From the NCBI RefSeq assembly GCF_030548465.1, contig NZ_JAUOSF010000004.1, positions 372,001 to 436,000 on the forward strand: a stretch of DNA of 64,000 bases, in the 5' to 3' direction. This DNA comes from Tamlana sp. 2_MG-2023 (GTDB lineage: Bacteria > Bacteroidota > Bacteroidia > Flavobacteriales > Flavobacteriaceae). The position numbers were made by a program, and so were the translations under genes. Under the pieces are notes generated by a model, which searched no databases, had not been told where the DNA came from, and was given only the letters and a program-made list of their open reading frames with translations. Shown one piece after another: positions 53,777-63,151 of the stretch (position 1 is the first letter of the stretch; each line of letters starts with the position of its first letter).

Positions 53777-54724
53777 ATGCGTAATTTAATCGTAATCACA
53801 TTTTTTTTAAGTTTTGGAGTGCTTTGTAATGCTCAATTAAAAGGTGATCACTTATTAGGATCTATGGGATTAAAATCGGGAACACAAGTTCCCGAAAACA
53901 CTCTTAGTATTTATATTCCAGCCTACCTATATAATGCATCTTCCCTTAAAGATGAGCATGGTAATTCAATAGCTCCAAACCCAGATTTCACAATGTTTTT
54001 AACTGGACTAGGAGGTAGTTGGGTTAGTGAACATAAAATATTTGGTGCCAATTGGGGAGCATCTATTTTGGTTCCTTTTGCTACGAATTATATTGAAGGT
54101 AATTTTACTAATACAGAGAGTCCTTTTGCTTTATCTGATATTTATATACAACCTATTCAACTTGGTTGGCATACTTCTAGAATGGATTATGTTTTTAGTT
54201 ATCAGATGTTTATTCCAACAGGTAAGTATGAATTAGGAGCATCCGACAACAGCGGTTTAGGTATGTTTATAAATGAATTATCTGGTGGTGCAACAGCATA
54301 TTTTGACTCCAAAAAAACGTTTCATTTCTCAACCTTATTTTCTTATGAAATGCATGGTAAGAAGAAAGACACAGATATAAAAACAGGAGATATTTTAACT
54401 ATTGAAGGCGGACTTGGAAAAACCTTTTATCTGTTAGATGAAAGTCAAAAAATTCCAAAGTCTTTAATTAATGCTGGAGTCGTTTACTATATGCAATATA
54501 AAGTTACTAAGGATGAAATACCTAATGAGTTAACTGGCAATTACATATATGGCATTAAGGACAAAATTATGGGCCTAGGTGTCGAAGCTAATTATTTCCA
54601 TATTTCTTCGAATATGTCAATTGGTTTGAGGTGGTTCAATGAGCTTAGTGCTGAAAGCAGATTCAAGGGGAATACTTTTTTTATAACCTTGGCTCATGTT
54701 TTTGGTCTAAAAAAGACAAAGTAA
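53777..54724 (+). CDS. Outer-membrane protein of the MetA-pathway (SphA-like) type
   Basis: 315 residues, signal peptide ending LCNAQ. A barrel pattern (HLLGSMGLKSGTQVPENTLSIYIPAYLYN; SDIYIQPIQLGWHTSRMDYVFSYQMFIPTGKYE; LGVEANYFHISSNMSIGLRWFNELSAE) matches 'protein involved in meta-pathway of phenol degradation' proteins, which are probably channels for small hydrophobic molecules. It follows the DUF4136 lipoprotein and is closed by a terminator. Distinct in sequence from the 50301 barrel, although related by fold. Confidence 0.8.
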   Translation: MRNLIVITFFLSFGVLCNAQLKGDHLLGSMGLKSGTQVPENTLSIYIPAYLYNASSLKDEHGNSIAPNPDFTMFLTGLGGSWVSEHKIFGANWGASILVPFATNYIEGNFTNTESPFALSDIYIQPIQLGWHTSRMDYVFSYQMFIPTGKYELGASDNSGLGMFINELSGGATAYFDSKKTFHFSTLFSYEMHGKKKDTDIKTGDILTIEGGLGKTFYLLDESQKIPKSLINAGVVYYMQYKVTKDEIPNELTGNYIYGIKDKIMGLGVEANYFHISSNMSIGLRWFNELSAESRFKGNTFFITLAHVFGLKKTK

Positions 54725-54738
54725 CTTTGTTATATTTA

Positions 54739-54776
54739 TAAAAAAAAGCATATGTTATTTGATGGCATATGCTTTT
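54739..54776 (+). terminator. Terminator of DUF4136 / barrel operon
   Basis: Stem AAAAGCATATG / CATATGCTTTT with an 11-nt loop and A-rich 5' flank, 15 bases after the stop codon. Confidence 0.8.
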
Positions 54777-54906
54777 CTTCCTTACCTCATAGCTAAATAT
54801 TAAATTTACTACGTAAGAAAATGAAGGATATTAAAATTTATCAATTTAATTTTAATCTATAAAACGGACTATTTCTATCACTTAAATTCTAATCATTGTA
54901 AATATT

Positions 54907-56058
54907 ATGGCTAAAAGAATTTGTTTTTTCGTTTTACAATTAGTCCTAGTGCTTTATAGTCAAATATTACAAAGTCAGAGCCATCATAAGAAAATAACTT
55001 TAAAAGATTCAATAGATGGAGCTATAGACTTAAGTGATTACATTATTTATGCCAACGGTTTTCTTGTAGTTCCAACCTTAATTACAGAACCCGCATTAGG
55101 TGGGGTTGGCGGTGCTTTAGTTCCTGTGTTTTTAAAAAAACATGCGCCAATTATAGATGAAAACGGAAAAAAAAGAAGGATAAACCCTGATATGACAGGA
55201 GCTTTAGCTATGTATACAGCAAATAAAAGTTGGTTAGCTGGAGGTTTTCGAGTAGGTACATTTATTAAACCTAGGATAAATTATAAAATAATGGCTGCTT
55301 ATGGACATTTGAACCTCTCATTTTATGAAACCCTACCCTTCAAAGGAGATCAAGAGTTTAAGTTCAATTTTAAATCGGCGTCTGTTTATGTTCAAGCTTT
55401 AAAGGAATTTAGAAATTTTAAATGGAGTGCTGGTCCTCAATACTTATTTTTAAATTCAGATATAACCCTACCCAATGATAACCTACCCAATTTTGTTACC
55501 GAAAAAGATTTAAAAAGTTCAGTTAGCCAGCTTGGAGGTGCGATACAGTTTGATGGTAGAGATAATGTTTTTACTCCAGATAAAGGTGTCCGTTTTCAAT
55601 CCGATTTTTTCTGGTCGAATTCAGCTATTGGAAGTGACTATTCCTACTGGCGTCTTAATTATTCTTTAATTGGGTACTATCCTATAACCAAGAAAATCAT
55701 TGCAGGAATTCGATTTGAAGGTGCTCAAGTTTTGAATGATCCTCCTTTTTATTTAAAACCAAGCATTAATTTACGAGGTGTGCCTGCTGGAAGATATCAA
55801 GGCAATGCGACCTTAGTTACTGAAGCTGAATTTAGATTCGATGTTTACAAGCGTTGGAGTGTAATGCTATATGGAGGAGTAGGAGATGCTTTTGATGAAT
55901 GGGATAATACTTTTAATAAATCTATAACGTATAATTATGGTTCTGGATTTCGATACTTAATTGCAAGAAAATTTAAGTTACGAATGGGGATGGATATAGC
56001 AAAAGGCCCCGAACAATGGGCATATTATGTGGTTTTTGGAAGCAATTGGATGCGTTAA
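54907..56058 (+). CDS. BamA/TamA-like D15 outer-membrane barrel (patatin- or surface-antigen type)
   Basis: 383 residues, signal peptide (about 1-22, ending ILQSQ). D15 surface-antigen barrel features: GALVPVFLKK, LGGAIQFDGRDNVFTPDKGVRFQSDFFWSN, PSINLRGVPAGRYQGNATLVTEAEFRF, VMLYGGVGDAFDEW and GSGFRYLIARKFKLRMGMDIAKGPEQWAYYVVFGSNW. No POTRA repeats are seen, so it is a barrel-only member, unlike true BamA. Separated by a terminator from the previous genes, with its own promoter region (54777-54906). Confidence 0.85.
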   Translation: MAKRICFFVLQLVLVLYSQILQSQSHHKKITLKDSIDGAIDLSDYIIYANGFLVVPTLITEPALGGVGGALVPVFLKKHAPIIDENGKKRRINPDMTGALAMYTANKSWLAGGFRVGTFIKPRINYKIMAAYGHLNLSFYETLPFKGDQEFKFNFKSASVYVQALKEFRNFKWSAGPQYLFLNSDITLPNDNLPNFVTEKDLKSSVSQLGGAIQFDGRDNVFTPDKGVRFQSDFFWSNSAIGSDYSYWRLNYSLIGYYPITKKIIAGIRFEGAQVLNDPPFYLKPSINLRGVPAGRYQGNATLVTEAEFRFDVYKRWSVMLYGGVGDAFDEWDNTFNKSITYNYGSGFRYLIARKFKLRMGMDIAKGPEQWAYYVVFGSNWMR

Positions 56059-56218
56059 CAACAAACCTTACTATTAAGATGTTAAAATGAATATGCGATT
56101 TGTAACCTAAAACCACTATTACTTTTAGGTTTAAGGTAGTTAAGTGTTAAGTCCGCCTTAAACCTTCCTCTTGAACAATAAACATTCAATACTTTTGTAT
56201 GAGTAAACACAAGTACCT

Positions 56219-57232
56219 ATGCAAAACAAAAACACTGCCTATTCTATATTAGATTTAGCTATTGTTTCAAAAGGAAATACTTTAGCGGAAACCTTTGAAA
56301 ATTCTCTAGCACTAGCGCAAGCTGCGGATGAAGTTGGATACCAACGCTATTGGTTAGCAGAGCATCATAATTCTGATGCTATTGGTAGTAGTGCCACTTC
56401 TATTTTAATTGGTAAAATTGCTGAAGGCACCAAACGCATAAAAGTAGGTTCCGGTGGTATCATGTTACCAAATCACTCTCCCTTAATAATTGCCGAACAA
56501 TTTGGAACTTTAGGTATTCTATACCCAAATCGCATAGATTTAGGCTTAGGAAGAGCTCCAGGAACAGATCGAGACACTGCTAACGCTATACGATCGGATT
56601 TTTACCAAGCAGCCATGTCTTTTCCTGAAGAAGTTCAAAAATTACAAGATTATTTTTCAATATATAGCGGATCAAATAAGGTTCGCGCCAATGTCGCTGA
56701 AGGTGTTAATGTGCCCTTATATATTTTAGGTTCTAGTCATGATAGTGCGCACCTTGCCGCTAAAAAAGGATTACCTTATGCTTTTGCTAGTCATTTTGCT
56801 ACACCTCTCCTACTGTCTGCATTGGCGGTTTACCGCGAAGAATTTCAACCTTCGGAAGTACTAGATGCACCTTACACCCTAGCTGGTGTTAATATTATTG
56901 TAGCAGATACCGATGAAGAAGCCGAGCACATATCAACGTCACTTTATAAAATGATTATTGGCCTTATTACAGGGAAAAGAGGACTCATGCAAGCCCCCGA
57001 AGCCATGACTAACGAGCTTCGTGAAATGAGTAAACACCCTTCTGTGCAGCAAATGCTTAAATATTCGTTTATTGGAAGCAAAGCCACTGTAAAAGAAAAA
57101 GTGAAAGCTTTTATTGAAGACACTCAGATCGATGAAATTATAGCTGTTACTAATATTTATGATAGCAAAGACCGTATTAAATCCTACCGTTTATTTGCTG
57201 AAATTATGCAAGAATTAAATAATGAAGCTTAG
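56219..57232 (+). CDS. Luciferase-like (LLM class) flavin-dependent oxidoreductase
   Basis: 337 residues, TIM barrel. SILDLAIVSKGNTLAETFENSLALAQAADEVGYQRYWLAEHHN (about 8-50) and GTKRIKVGSGGIMLPNHSPLIIAEQFGTLGILYPNRIDLGLGRAPGTD are signature stretches of the group that includes YwcH. It would use FMNH2 (or F420 in other phyla) and oxygen. Substrate unknown. The gene converges on the TonB receptor gene with a shared terminator at 57268. Confidence 0.9.
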   Translation: MQNKNTAYSILDLAIVSKGNTLAETFENSLALAQAADEVGYQRYWLAEHHNSDAIGSSATSILIGKIAEGTKRIKVGSGGIMLPNHSPLIIAEQFGTLGILYPNRIDLGLGRAPGTDRDTANAIRSDFYQAAMSFPEEVQKLQDYFSIYSGSNKVRANVAEGVNVPLYILGSSHDSAHLAAKKGLPYAFASHFATPLLLSALAVYREEFQPSEVLDAPYTLAGVNIIVADTDEEAEHISTSLYKMIIGLITGKRGLMQAPEAMTNELREMSKHPSVQQMLKYSFIGSKATVKEKVKAFIEDTQIDEIIAVTNIYDSKDRIKSYRLFAEIMQELNNEA

Positions 57233-57267
57233 TTGCCATAATCAAATATTTTTTCGAATACAGATAT

Positions 57268-57294
57268 AAAAAAAGGAGCCGAAGCTCCTTTTTA
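57268..57294. terminator. Bidirectional terminator between LLM oxidoreductase and TonB receptor
   Basis: Stem AAAAAGGAGC / GCTCCTTTTT with a CGAA tetraloop. It sits between the two convergent stop codons. Confidence 0.85.
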
Positions 57295-57316
57295 AAAATA
57301 TATCAACATTAAATGA

Positions 57317-59545
57317 TTAAAAACTTAAGGCTATTTTAGCTCGAATAAAAAATGGCGTTCCAGGGGTGAAATGAATTTCTTCCACCGGAGCTGGCTCATC
57401 ATACAATCGGCTTTCGGTAGCAAATTGGGTTTCATTCCATTCGGTATTAAATAGATTTTCTACAATGATACTGTAAGTCCAATTTTTACAGGTGTAATTC
57501 ACATTAAAATCGGTTACAAAATAACCTTCAGCTACAATAGAATTATCTTCATTTGCAGGTCTATCATCCACATACCTATAATTTAAACCTCCAGAAAACG
57601 CTCCTAAATTATCGACTAGAATTCCTCCAACAGTCGTGAAATCTGGCGCTAACGGAATGTAGTTCTCTCCAGACGGATCATCCACACTTCTACCATGCGC
57701 ATAATTAGCATCGGAATATAAGTACAACCAGTCTAAAGCTTGGTAACGAGCACCAACATCAACACCTAAGCGCTGAGTTCTTCCGCTAGGCTCTACAATT
57801 GCCGCATCGCCTACATACACAAATTCTTGTTCTAAAAACAAGTACCATAAACTGGCATTAATAGCCAATTTATCGGTAGGTTTTAAAATGGTTCCCAAAT
57901 CGGCGCCATAAGCTGCTGGTAAAATAGATTCGCCTTGATTAGCAATTACTACTCTTGAGTCATTTGAATGAAAACCCATACCTGTGTTTAAAAACAGTTG
58001 CACATCTTCATTTACAGAATATATGGTGTTTAATTTCGGACTCACACGCACTTTAGTTTCAGCGATATCGCTATAGGTAACCGACAGTTGATCTTCATAT
58101 TGAAACTTAAAATAATCAATTCTTGCCGATGGATTAAACGTCCATTTTCCGGTTTTAAATTCGGTATTTAAAAAAGCGTAAGTGTTTACCTCATCAACAT
58201 CACCAAGTGCTTTGTAATCTAAAACAGTCTTACGATTAAGCGTGTGAGATAACTCTACATCATCGGCATTATCATATCTAAAACCAATACCTGCTTGGTA
58301 TTTAAAGATTGTATTTTCCCCTAGTTCAATATTTCTATGTTCGTAAACGGTACTTGCTCCTGTAGTTAATCGGTTTTCAAATTGTTTAATTTGATCACCA
58401 TTTATAGGATCATCTAAGAAAAAGGTAAAATTAGAATACAACTCAAAATTGTACTGCGACACATAAGCTGTTGTTTCTAACGATTGGTTTGCATCAATAG
58501 CTTTAGTATGATTTACTAAAAGGTTTGTTCTACTTGTTTCTCCACCTTCGGTATCATCAATGGAACCGAACCGATCAATACTACCATCATCTACGGCACG
58601 TTGTGGAATTTGCCCCGAAGCATCCCATTTGCTTTGAAAATGTGATGCCGTAAAACTCACTTCTTGATCGCCAGCTAATTTGTAATTATAGCGTCCTAAA
58701 ATATTAAAACGGTTAAAATTTTGAGGTGAATCGAACGGGCCATCAGTTAAAGACAGCTCTGAAGCGATATAAGCACTGCTTTTTTCGGTATCTAAAACAT
58801 TAAACATCCCCATAAGGCGATTGCTATTAAATTGTCCAGCTTCTAACGATAAATAATTTTTATCAATAGATTTTTTAAGCCCTAGATTCACATAACCTGC
58901 GGTTGTAAAGTTTCCTTTATCGGCATAATAAGGCCCTTTTCCAAAGTCTATATTTTCGATAGTTTCAGGAATTACAAAGTGTAAATCGGAATACCCTTGT
59001 CCGTGTGCGTGCGACACCATATTTACAGGCAATCCGTCAACGGTAAGATTAATATCGGTTCCGTGATCAATATCAAATCCTCTTAAAAAAATCTGTTCTG
59101 CTTTTCCTCCTCCAGCATGTTGACCGATAATCAACCCTGGTACTTTTCTTAAAATTTCTTGGGATGATTTTACTGGATCCGTCTGAACATCTACAGCTAC
59201 AAATTTGCTTAATAGATCTATTTCAGCCAGTAACATCACTTGGTCTAAAGAAATGTTCGCAGGGTTTAAAGTAATAGTTAACGGCGCATTTAAATCATTC
59301 TCGTCAACGCGAATTATTTTAGCCTCGTACCCCAAACGCGAAATGTATAAGGTATCGTTTTCTTTTGTTTTGTTTAAAGTAAACACACCCGTTGATGATG
59401 TATGCGTATGAATTTCTGTGGTTTTGTTAAACACACTAACTTCTTCAATGGGTTTATTATCTGTGTTAATGATTTTTCCCGTAATATGCTGTGCAAAAAA
59501 CAGATTTGTGAGCAGCATAAAGCATGCTGATATAATATATTTCAT
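57317..59545 (-). CDS. TonB-dependent receptor, probably metal uptake
   Basis: 742 residues: signal peptide (about 1-18), CarboxypepD_reg-like domain (about 20-100), plug (about 115-235; QEILRKVPGLIIGQHAGGGKAEQIFLRGFDIDHGTD, VDGLPVNMVSHAHGQGYSDLHF with a His-rich loop) and a barrel ending with FFIRAKIALSF. HAHGQ/DIDHG His clusters in the plug and the His-rich gene upstream point to Zn, Cu or Ni uptake. That is inference. It is 154 bases downstream of the His-rich gene on the same strand. Confidence 0.9.
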   Translation of the reverse strand: MKYIISACFMLLTNLFFAQHITGKIINTDNKPIEEVSVFNKTTEIHTHTSSTGVFTLNKTKENDTLYISRLGYEAKIIRVDENDLNAPLTITLNPANISLDQVMLLAEIDLLSKFVAVDVQTDPVKSSQEILRKVPGLIIGQHAGGGKAEQIFLRGFDIDHGTDINLTVDGLPVNMVSHAHGQGYSDLHFVIPETIENIDFGKGPYYADKGNFTTAGYVNLGLKKSIDKNYLSLEAGQFNSNRLMGMFNVLDTEKSSAYIASELSLTDGPFDSPQNFNRFNILGRYNYKLAGDQEVSFTASHFQSKWDASGQIPQRAVDDGSIDRFGSIDDTEGGETSRTNLLVNHTKAIDANQSLETTAYVSQYNFELYSNFTFFLDDPINGDQIKQFENRLTTGASTVYEHRNIELGENTIFKYQAGIGFRYDNADDVELSHTLNRKTVLDYKALGDVDEVNTYAFLNTEFKTGKWTFNPSARIDYFKFQYEDQLSVTYSDIAETKVRVSPKLNTIYSVNEDVQLFLNTGMGFHSNDSRVVIANQGESILPAAYGADLGTILKPTDKLAINASLWYLFLEQEFVYVGDAAIVEPSGRTQRLGVDVGARYQALDWLYLYSDANYAHGRSVDDPSGENYIPLAPDFTTVGGILVDNLGAFSGGLNYRYVDDRPANEDNSIVAEGYFVTDFNVNYTCKNWTYSIIVENLFNTEWNETQFATESRLYDEPAPVEEIHFTPGTPFFIRAKIALSF

Positions 59546-59699
59546 TTATTTCATAATTTGATTAGCCTCAAAATTTTGAGGTGTTTCTATTTTTGAGCAG
59601 TCCATAAAAAATCGCTTTTAGCAATAAAAAGACAGCCTGCGTCGAAATGATTTTCATTTATATGAAAACATCCGGCAAGGTTTAATGAACTGAATGATG

Positions 59700-60206
59700 T
59701 TATGAAATATTCCTTGGAGGAGGGGAAAGTATTGGGAGATTAAAATCGTATTGCATTAATAAAGTATGCCATATTTTTTTTGAATCGCTTCGGAACATAC
59801 TCTTTTTCAGCACATAACCTGAAGCCACTAAATGTTTATCTAAATCGACTTTAAGCACTGGTTTTTGATGCTCATGATCGTCTTCTTCCGAAGAAATCAC
59901 TGAATCTAAAACAGCTAGTACATTATGTGAATGATTTGGAATGACTTTCCAAGTTGCTGAATGAGCATGATTCGCTAGTGCACGTTTTTCAGAAGTTACA
60001 TGCTCTCCATAAGCATCATGAGAATGCATTTCAAAAGTTGAAGCAGCATGAGTATGCTCTAAAAACAAATGATCTTCAACAAAGTGTGAAGCCACGTGAA
60101 GAATTTTAAACACAGAATCTTTTAAAGGCGAAATCACATAGCAAAAAGCAATGATAAAGATGAAGCCTCTAAAAAGTGTAGAGTTTAAAACTAACTGTGA
60201 TTTCAA
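59700..60206 (-). CDS. His-rich membrane-anchored protein, TTG start
   Basis: 168 residues with 16 histidines, many as HxH (HTH, HSH, HAH, HSH, HEH). One N-terminal hydrophobic segment (about 10-27) suggests anchoring with the His-rich part outside the cytoplasm. No ATG is available in frame near the N-terminus and upstream codons are ATA/TTA, so the start is TTG at 60206. I recognise no named family. It precedes the TonB receptor gene and is likely a metal-binding helper. Confidence 0.7.
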   Translation of the reverse strand: MKSQLVLNSTLFRGFIFIIAFCYVISPLKDSVFKILHVASHFVEDHLFLEHTHAASTFEMHSHDAYGEHVTSEKRALANHAHSATWKVIPNHSHNVLAVLDSVISSEEDDHEHQKPVLKVDLDKHLVASGYVLKKSMFRSDSKKIWHTLLMQYDFNLPILSPPPRNIS

Positions 60207-60294
60207 TAATATAAAATTAAGAAACGAAAATACAGATTATTTTAACGCTAATTGAGATCTAAGTCTTAAAAACAAGAGGATTTCTATAAACTAA

Positions 60295-60330
60295 AAAAAC
60301 CTTGTAAATCTTAATATTTACAAGGTTTTC
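60295..60330 (-). terminator. Terminator after tRNA-Pro
   Basis: Stem AAAACCTTGTAAAT / ATTTACAAGGTTTT with a 4-6 nt loop and A-run on its left. It lies 26 bases beyond the 3' end of the leftward tRNA. Confidence 0.8.
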
Positions 60331-60355
60331 GATGTCATTGTTATGACTCATGTAG

Positions 60356-60430
60356 TCGGGGTGGCAGGATTCGAACCTGCGACCTCCGCGTCCCAAACGC
60401 GGCGCGATAACCGGGCTACGCTACACCCCG
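60356..60430 (-). tRNA. tRNA-Pro (TGG)
   Basis: On the minus strand: acceptor CGGGGTG pairs with CACCCCG, D arm TAGCGTAGCCCGGTTA, anticodon arm CCGCG-TTTGGGA-CGCGG (anticodon TGG), T arm GCAGG-TTCGAAT-CCTGC, discriminator A at 60356. CCA is not encoded. Confidence 0.95.
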
Positions 60431-60621
60431 AATAATAGGTTATCTCTAACGGGATGCAAATATACCTTTTTTATTTATTCTACAAATGATTTTTGGGGAT
60501 TATTTTTTGGATTTGTAAATTTACACAACCGCTTCAACAGCATAAGATTGTTTTTGCTTCATATTCCTCAGGATTATTTTAGTAAATTGCTTATCATTCC
60601 GCAGACTCAATAAAAACCAAA

Positions 60622-61743
60622 ATGAAAAAGATTTATATTTCCCTTTTTATAATATTAACAACGCTTTCAGCCTGTTCGCAACAAAAAGAATCAATAGCTG
60701 CAACCTCTGCCAACTACAATTACAAAACCGAATTGGTTGTTCCCGATTTAGATATCCCTTGGGGCATGGCCTTTCTTCCCGATGGCAGTATTTTAATCAC
60801 AGAAAAATCTGGAGAGCTTATTCTGTTTAAAGATGGCAATAAACATACGATTTCTGGGCTTCCTGATGTTTATGTTCGTGGACAAGGCGGTTTATTGGAC
60901 ATTGCCTTGCACCCAAACTACGAAGAAACGGGGTGGATTTATTTTACTTACGCTTCCGCGGAAGGTGAAGATAAAGGCGGAAATACAGCGATTATGCGTG
61001 CTCGTTTAGACCAAACAGCACTAGTAGACAACGAACTCCTATACAAAGCTGAGCCTAACACAAGAAGTGGTAACCATTGGGGCTCGCGTATCACTTTTGA
61101 TAATAATGGTTATTTATATTTCTCAATTGGCGATCGTTACAGCCGAGATGTTAACCCACAAGATATCACTAGGGACTGCGGGAAAATTTATAGATTACAT
61201 GACGACGGAAGCATCCCGAAAGACAATCCTTTTGTTGATACAAAAAACGCAAAAAAAGCGATTTTCAGTTACGGACATAGAAATCCGCAAGGCCTCATTA
61301 AAAACCCAAATACGGGCAAAATCTGGGCACATGAACACGGTCCACAAGGTGGCGATGAAATCAACATCATTGAAATAGGCAAAAACTACGGTTGGCCAGT
61401 CATATCGTACGGTGTAAACTACGGTGGCACAACATTAACCGAATTAACACATAAGGAAGGTATGGAACAACCTTTCTTTTACTGGACACCTTCTATCGCA
61501 CCAAGTGGCATGGCCTATGTAACTTCCGATAAATACCCAGAATGGCAAAACAACCTACTCGTAGGCGCCTTAAAGTTTCAATATTTAGAACACCTTATTA
61601 TAAAAAACAACAAGGTTGTAAAACGCGAGAAACTATTTGAAAACATTGGCCGTTTAAGAAATGTTGTTCAAGCACCGGATGGCTACATTTACATTGCCGT
61701 AGAAGGCAAAGGCATTTACAAAATCGTTGCTAAAACCAAATAA
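60622..61743 (+). CDS. PQQ-dependent sugar dehydrogenase (soluble aldose/sorbosone type)
   Basis: 373 residues, lipobox-type signal (TTLSACSQQ, Cys about 18). Six-bladed propeller motifs: VPDLDIPWGMAFLPDGSILITEK, VRGQGGLLDIALHPNYEET, SGNHWGSRITFDNNGYLYFSIGDR (catalytic His) and HEHGPQGGDEINIIEIGKNYGWPVISYGVNYGG. It oxidises aldoses in the periplasm with PQQ and passes electrons on; the cytochrome c gene nine bases downstream is the likely acceptor. No PQQ biosynthesis genes are in the window, so PQQ may be imported. Confidence 0.92.
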   Translation: MKKIYISLFIILTTLSACSQQKESIAATSANYNYKTELVVPDLDIPWGMAFLPDGSILITEKSGELILFKDGNKHTISGLPDVYVRGQGGLLDIALHPNYEETGWIYFTYASAEGEDKGGNTAIMRARLDQTALVDNELLYKAEPNTRSGNHWGSRITFDNNGYLYFSIGDRYSRDVNPQDITRDCGKIYRLHDDGSIPKDNPFVDTKNAKKAIFSYGHRNPQGLIKNPNTGKIWAHEHGPQGGDEINIIEIGKNYGWPVISYGVNYGGTTLTELTHKEGMEQPFFYWTPSIAPSGMAYVTSDKYPEWQNNLLVGALKFQYLEHLIIKNNKVVKREKLFENIGRLRNVVQAPDGYIYIAVEGKGIYKIVAKTK

Positions 61744-61751
61744 TTCAACCT

Positions 61752-62153
61752 ATGAAATTACTACTTTTAAGCATTATTAGTATCACATCTTGCATTCTTT
61801 TTAACATTAAACCTCAGGATCCATTGCAAGAAAGCATCGACCGCGGCGAAGTTATTTATGCCGATTTTTGTGTGACTTGCCATCTACCAAACGGAGCGGG
61901 CGTAAAAAATGTTTATCCGCCATTAGCGAAATCAGATTATCTAATGGAAAAAAGAAACGCGAGCATTCATTTATTAAAATACGGCATCAATGAACCGATA
62001 GTCGTAAATAACATCACTTATAATGGAAACATGCCTGCCATGGGTTTAGACGACGATGAAATTGCCGATGTTATGAACTACATTACTAACGCATGGGGCA
62101 ATACCAATAAAAAAATGATTACCGAAAAAGAGGTGTCAGCTATTAAAAAATAA
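61752..62153 (+). CDS. Exported cytochrome c (class I)
   Basis: 133 residues with a signal peptide (about 1-19). One heme c site: DFCVTCHLPNGAG (CVTCH, about 36-40), distal Met in GNMPAMG near residue 96. Family Cytochrome_CBB3 pattern (YPPLAKSDYL, DDDEIADVMNYITNAWGN). It starts eight bases after the PQQ dehydrogenase gene and is presumably its electron acceptor. Located in the periplasm. Confidence 0.9.
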   Translation: MKLLLLSIISITSCILFNIKPQDPLQESIDRGEVIYADFCVTCHLPNGAGVKNVYPPLAKSDYLMEKRNASIHLLKYGINEPIVVNNITYNGNMPAMGLDDDEIADVMNYITNAWGNTNKKMITEKEVSAIKK

Positions 62154-62220
62154 ACATTTGCACGAAATCACTTTTACATTTAACTAACTTTGCAAAAGCG
62201 TTCAATAAAACAAACAAATC

Positions 62221-62826
62221 ATGCTTATTATAGGAATTGCAGGTGGTACTGGTTGCGGAAAAACAACCGTTGTCAATAAAATACTTAACGAACTTCCCGA
62301 AGGTGAAGTTGGTGTGATTTCGCAGGACTCCTATTATATGGACACCACACATTTAAGTTACGATGAACGTATAAAAATAAATTTTGATCATCCCAGATCG
62401 ATTGATTTTGAATTACTCACAGCTCACCTCAAAGATTTAAAAAGCAACAAAACCATAGAGCAGCCTGTATATTCCTTTGTAAAACACAACAGAACGGGTG
62501 ATGTTATTTTAACCCATCCGCGGAAAGTGATGATTGTTGAAGGCATTTTAATTCTAACAAATCCTGAACTTAGAGATTTATGTGATATTAAAATTTATGT
62601 ACACGCCGATAGTGATGAACGCCTAATTAGACGTTTAAAACGTGATATTGCAGAACGTGGTAGAGATTTAGATGAAGTTTTGGCTCGCTACCAAACCACC
62701 TTAAAACCGATGCACACCCAATTTATTGAGCCTACAAAAGAGTATGCCGATATTATAATACCTAACAACAAGCACAATGTTGTAGCTGTAGATATTATAA
62801 AAAATATTATCGCTCAAAAATTATAA
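62221..62826 (+). CDS. udk: Uridine kinase
   Basis: 201 residues. P-loop GGTGCGKTT (about 7-15), IDFELLTAHLKDLKSNKTIEQPVYSFVKHNRT, VIVEGILIL and the RRLKRDIAERGRDLDEVLARYQTTLKPMHTQFIEPTKEYADIIIP stretch identify a bacterial Udk. It phosphorylates uridine and cytidine in pyrimidine salvage. It is followed one base later by the DivIC-like gene. The order udk, divIC-like, mutA recurs in Flavobacteriia. Confidence 0.95.
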   Translation: MLIIGIAGGTGCGKTTVVNKILNELPEGEVGVISQDSYYMDTTHLSYDERIKINFDHPRSIDFELLTAHLKDLKSNKTIEQPVYSFVKHNRTGDVILTHPRKVMIVEGILILTNPELRDLCDIKIYVHADSDERLIRRLKRDIAERGRDLDEVLARYQTTLKPMHTQFIEPTKEYADIIIPNNKHNVVAVDIIKNIIAQKL

Positions 62827-62827
62827 C

Positions 62828-63151
62828 ATGAAATTCAAAAAGAACAAATATTTAAAACCTTTTAAGAACGTTTTTCTGCCTATTGGTGCAGGATTTATTG
62901 TTTGGATGCTTTTTTTTGATGCCAATTCATGGATTATTCACAGTGAATTAAACGGTGAAATTGACGCGCTTGAAAACGAAAAAGAATACTATAGAAAGGA
63001 AATTATTAAAGATAAAAAAGATCTTAAAATCCTAGAAACTAGTGAAGGCTTAGAAGAATTTGCTAGAGAAAAGTATTACATGAAATACCCCAACGAGGAA
63101 ATTTATATTATTGAATATGAAGACAGCCTAAAAACTGATGCAGATGACTAA
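62828..63151 (+). CDS. Septum formation initiator FtsB/DivIC-like protein
   Basis: 107 residues: one membrane segment (about 15-32), a coiled coil (ELNGEIDALENEKEYYRKEIIKDKKDLKILE) and the family tail EFAREKYYMKYPNEEIYIIEY. It would join the divisome as FtsB/DivIC does, next to FtsL. It sits one base after udk and overlaps the start of mutA by eight bases, so translation is probably coupled. Confidence 0.9.
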   Translation: MKFKKNKYLKPFKNVFLPIGAGFIVWMLFFDANSWIIHSELNGEIDALENEKEYYRKEIIKDKKDLKILETSEGLEEFAREKYYMKYPNEEIYIIEYEDSLKTDADD

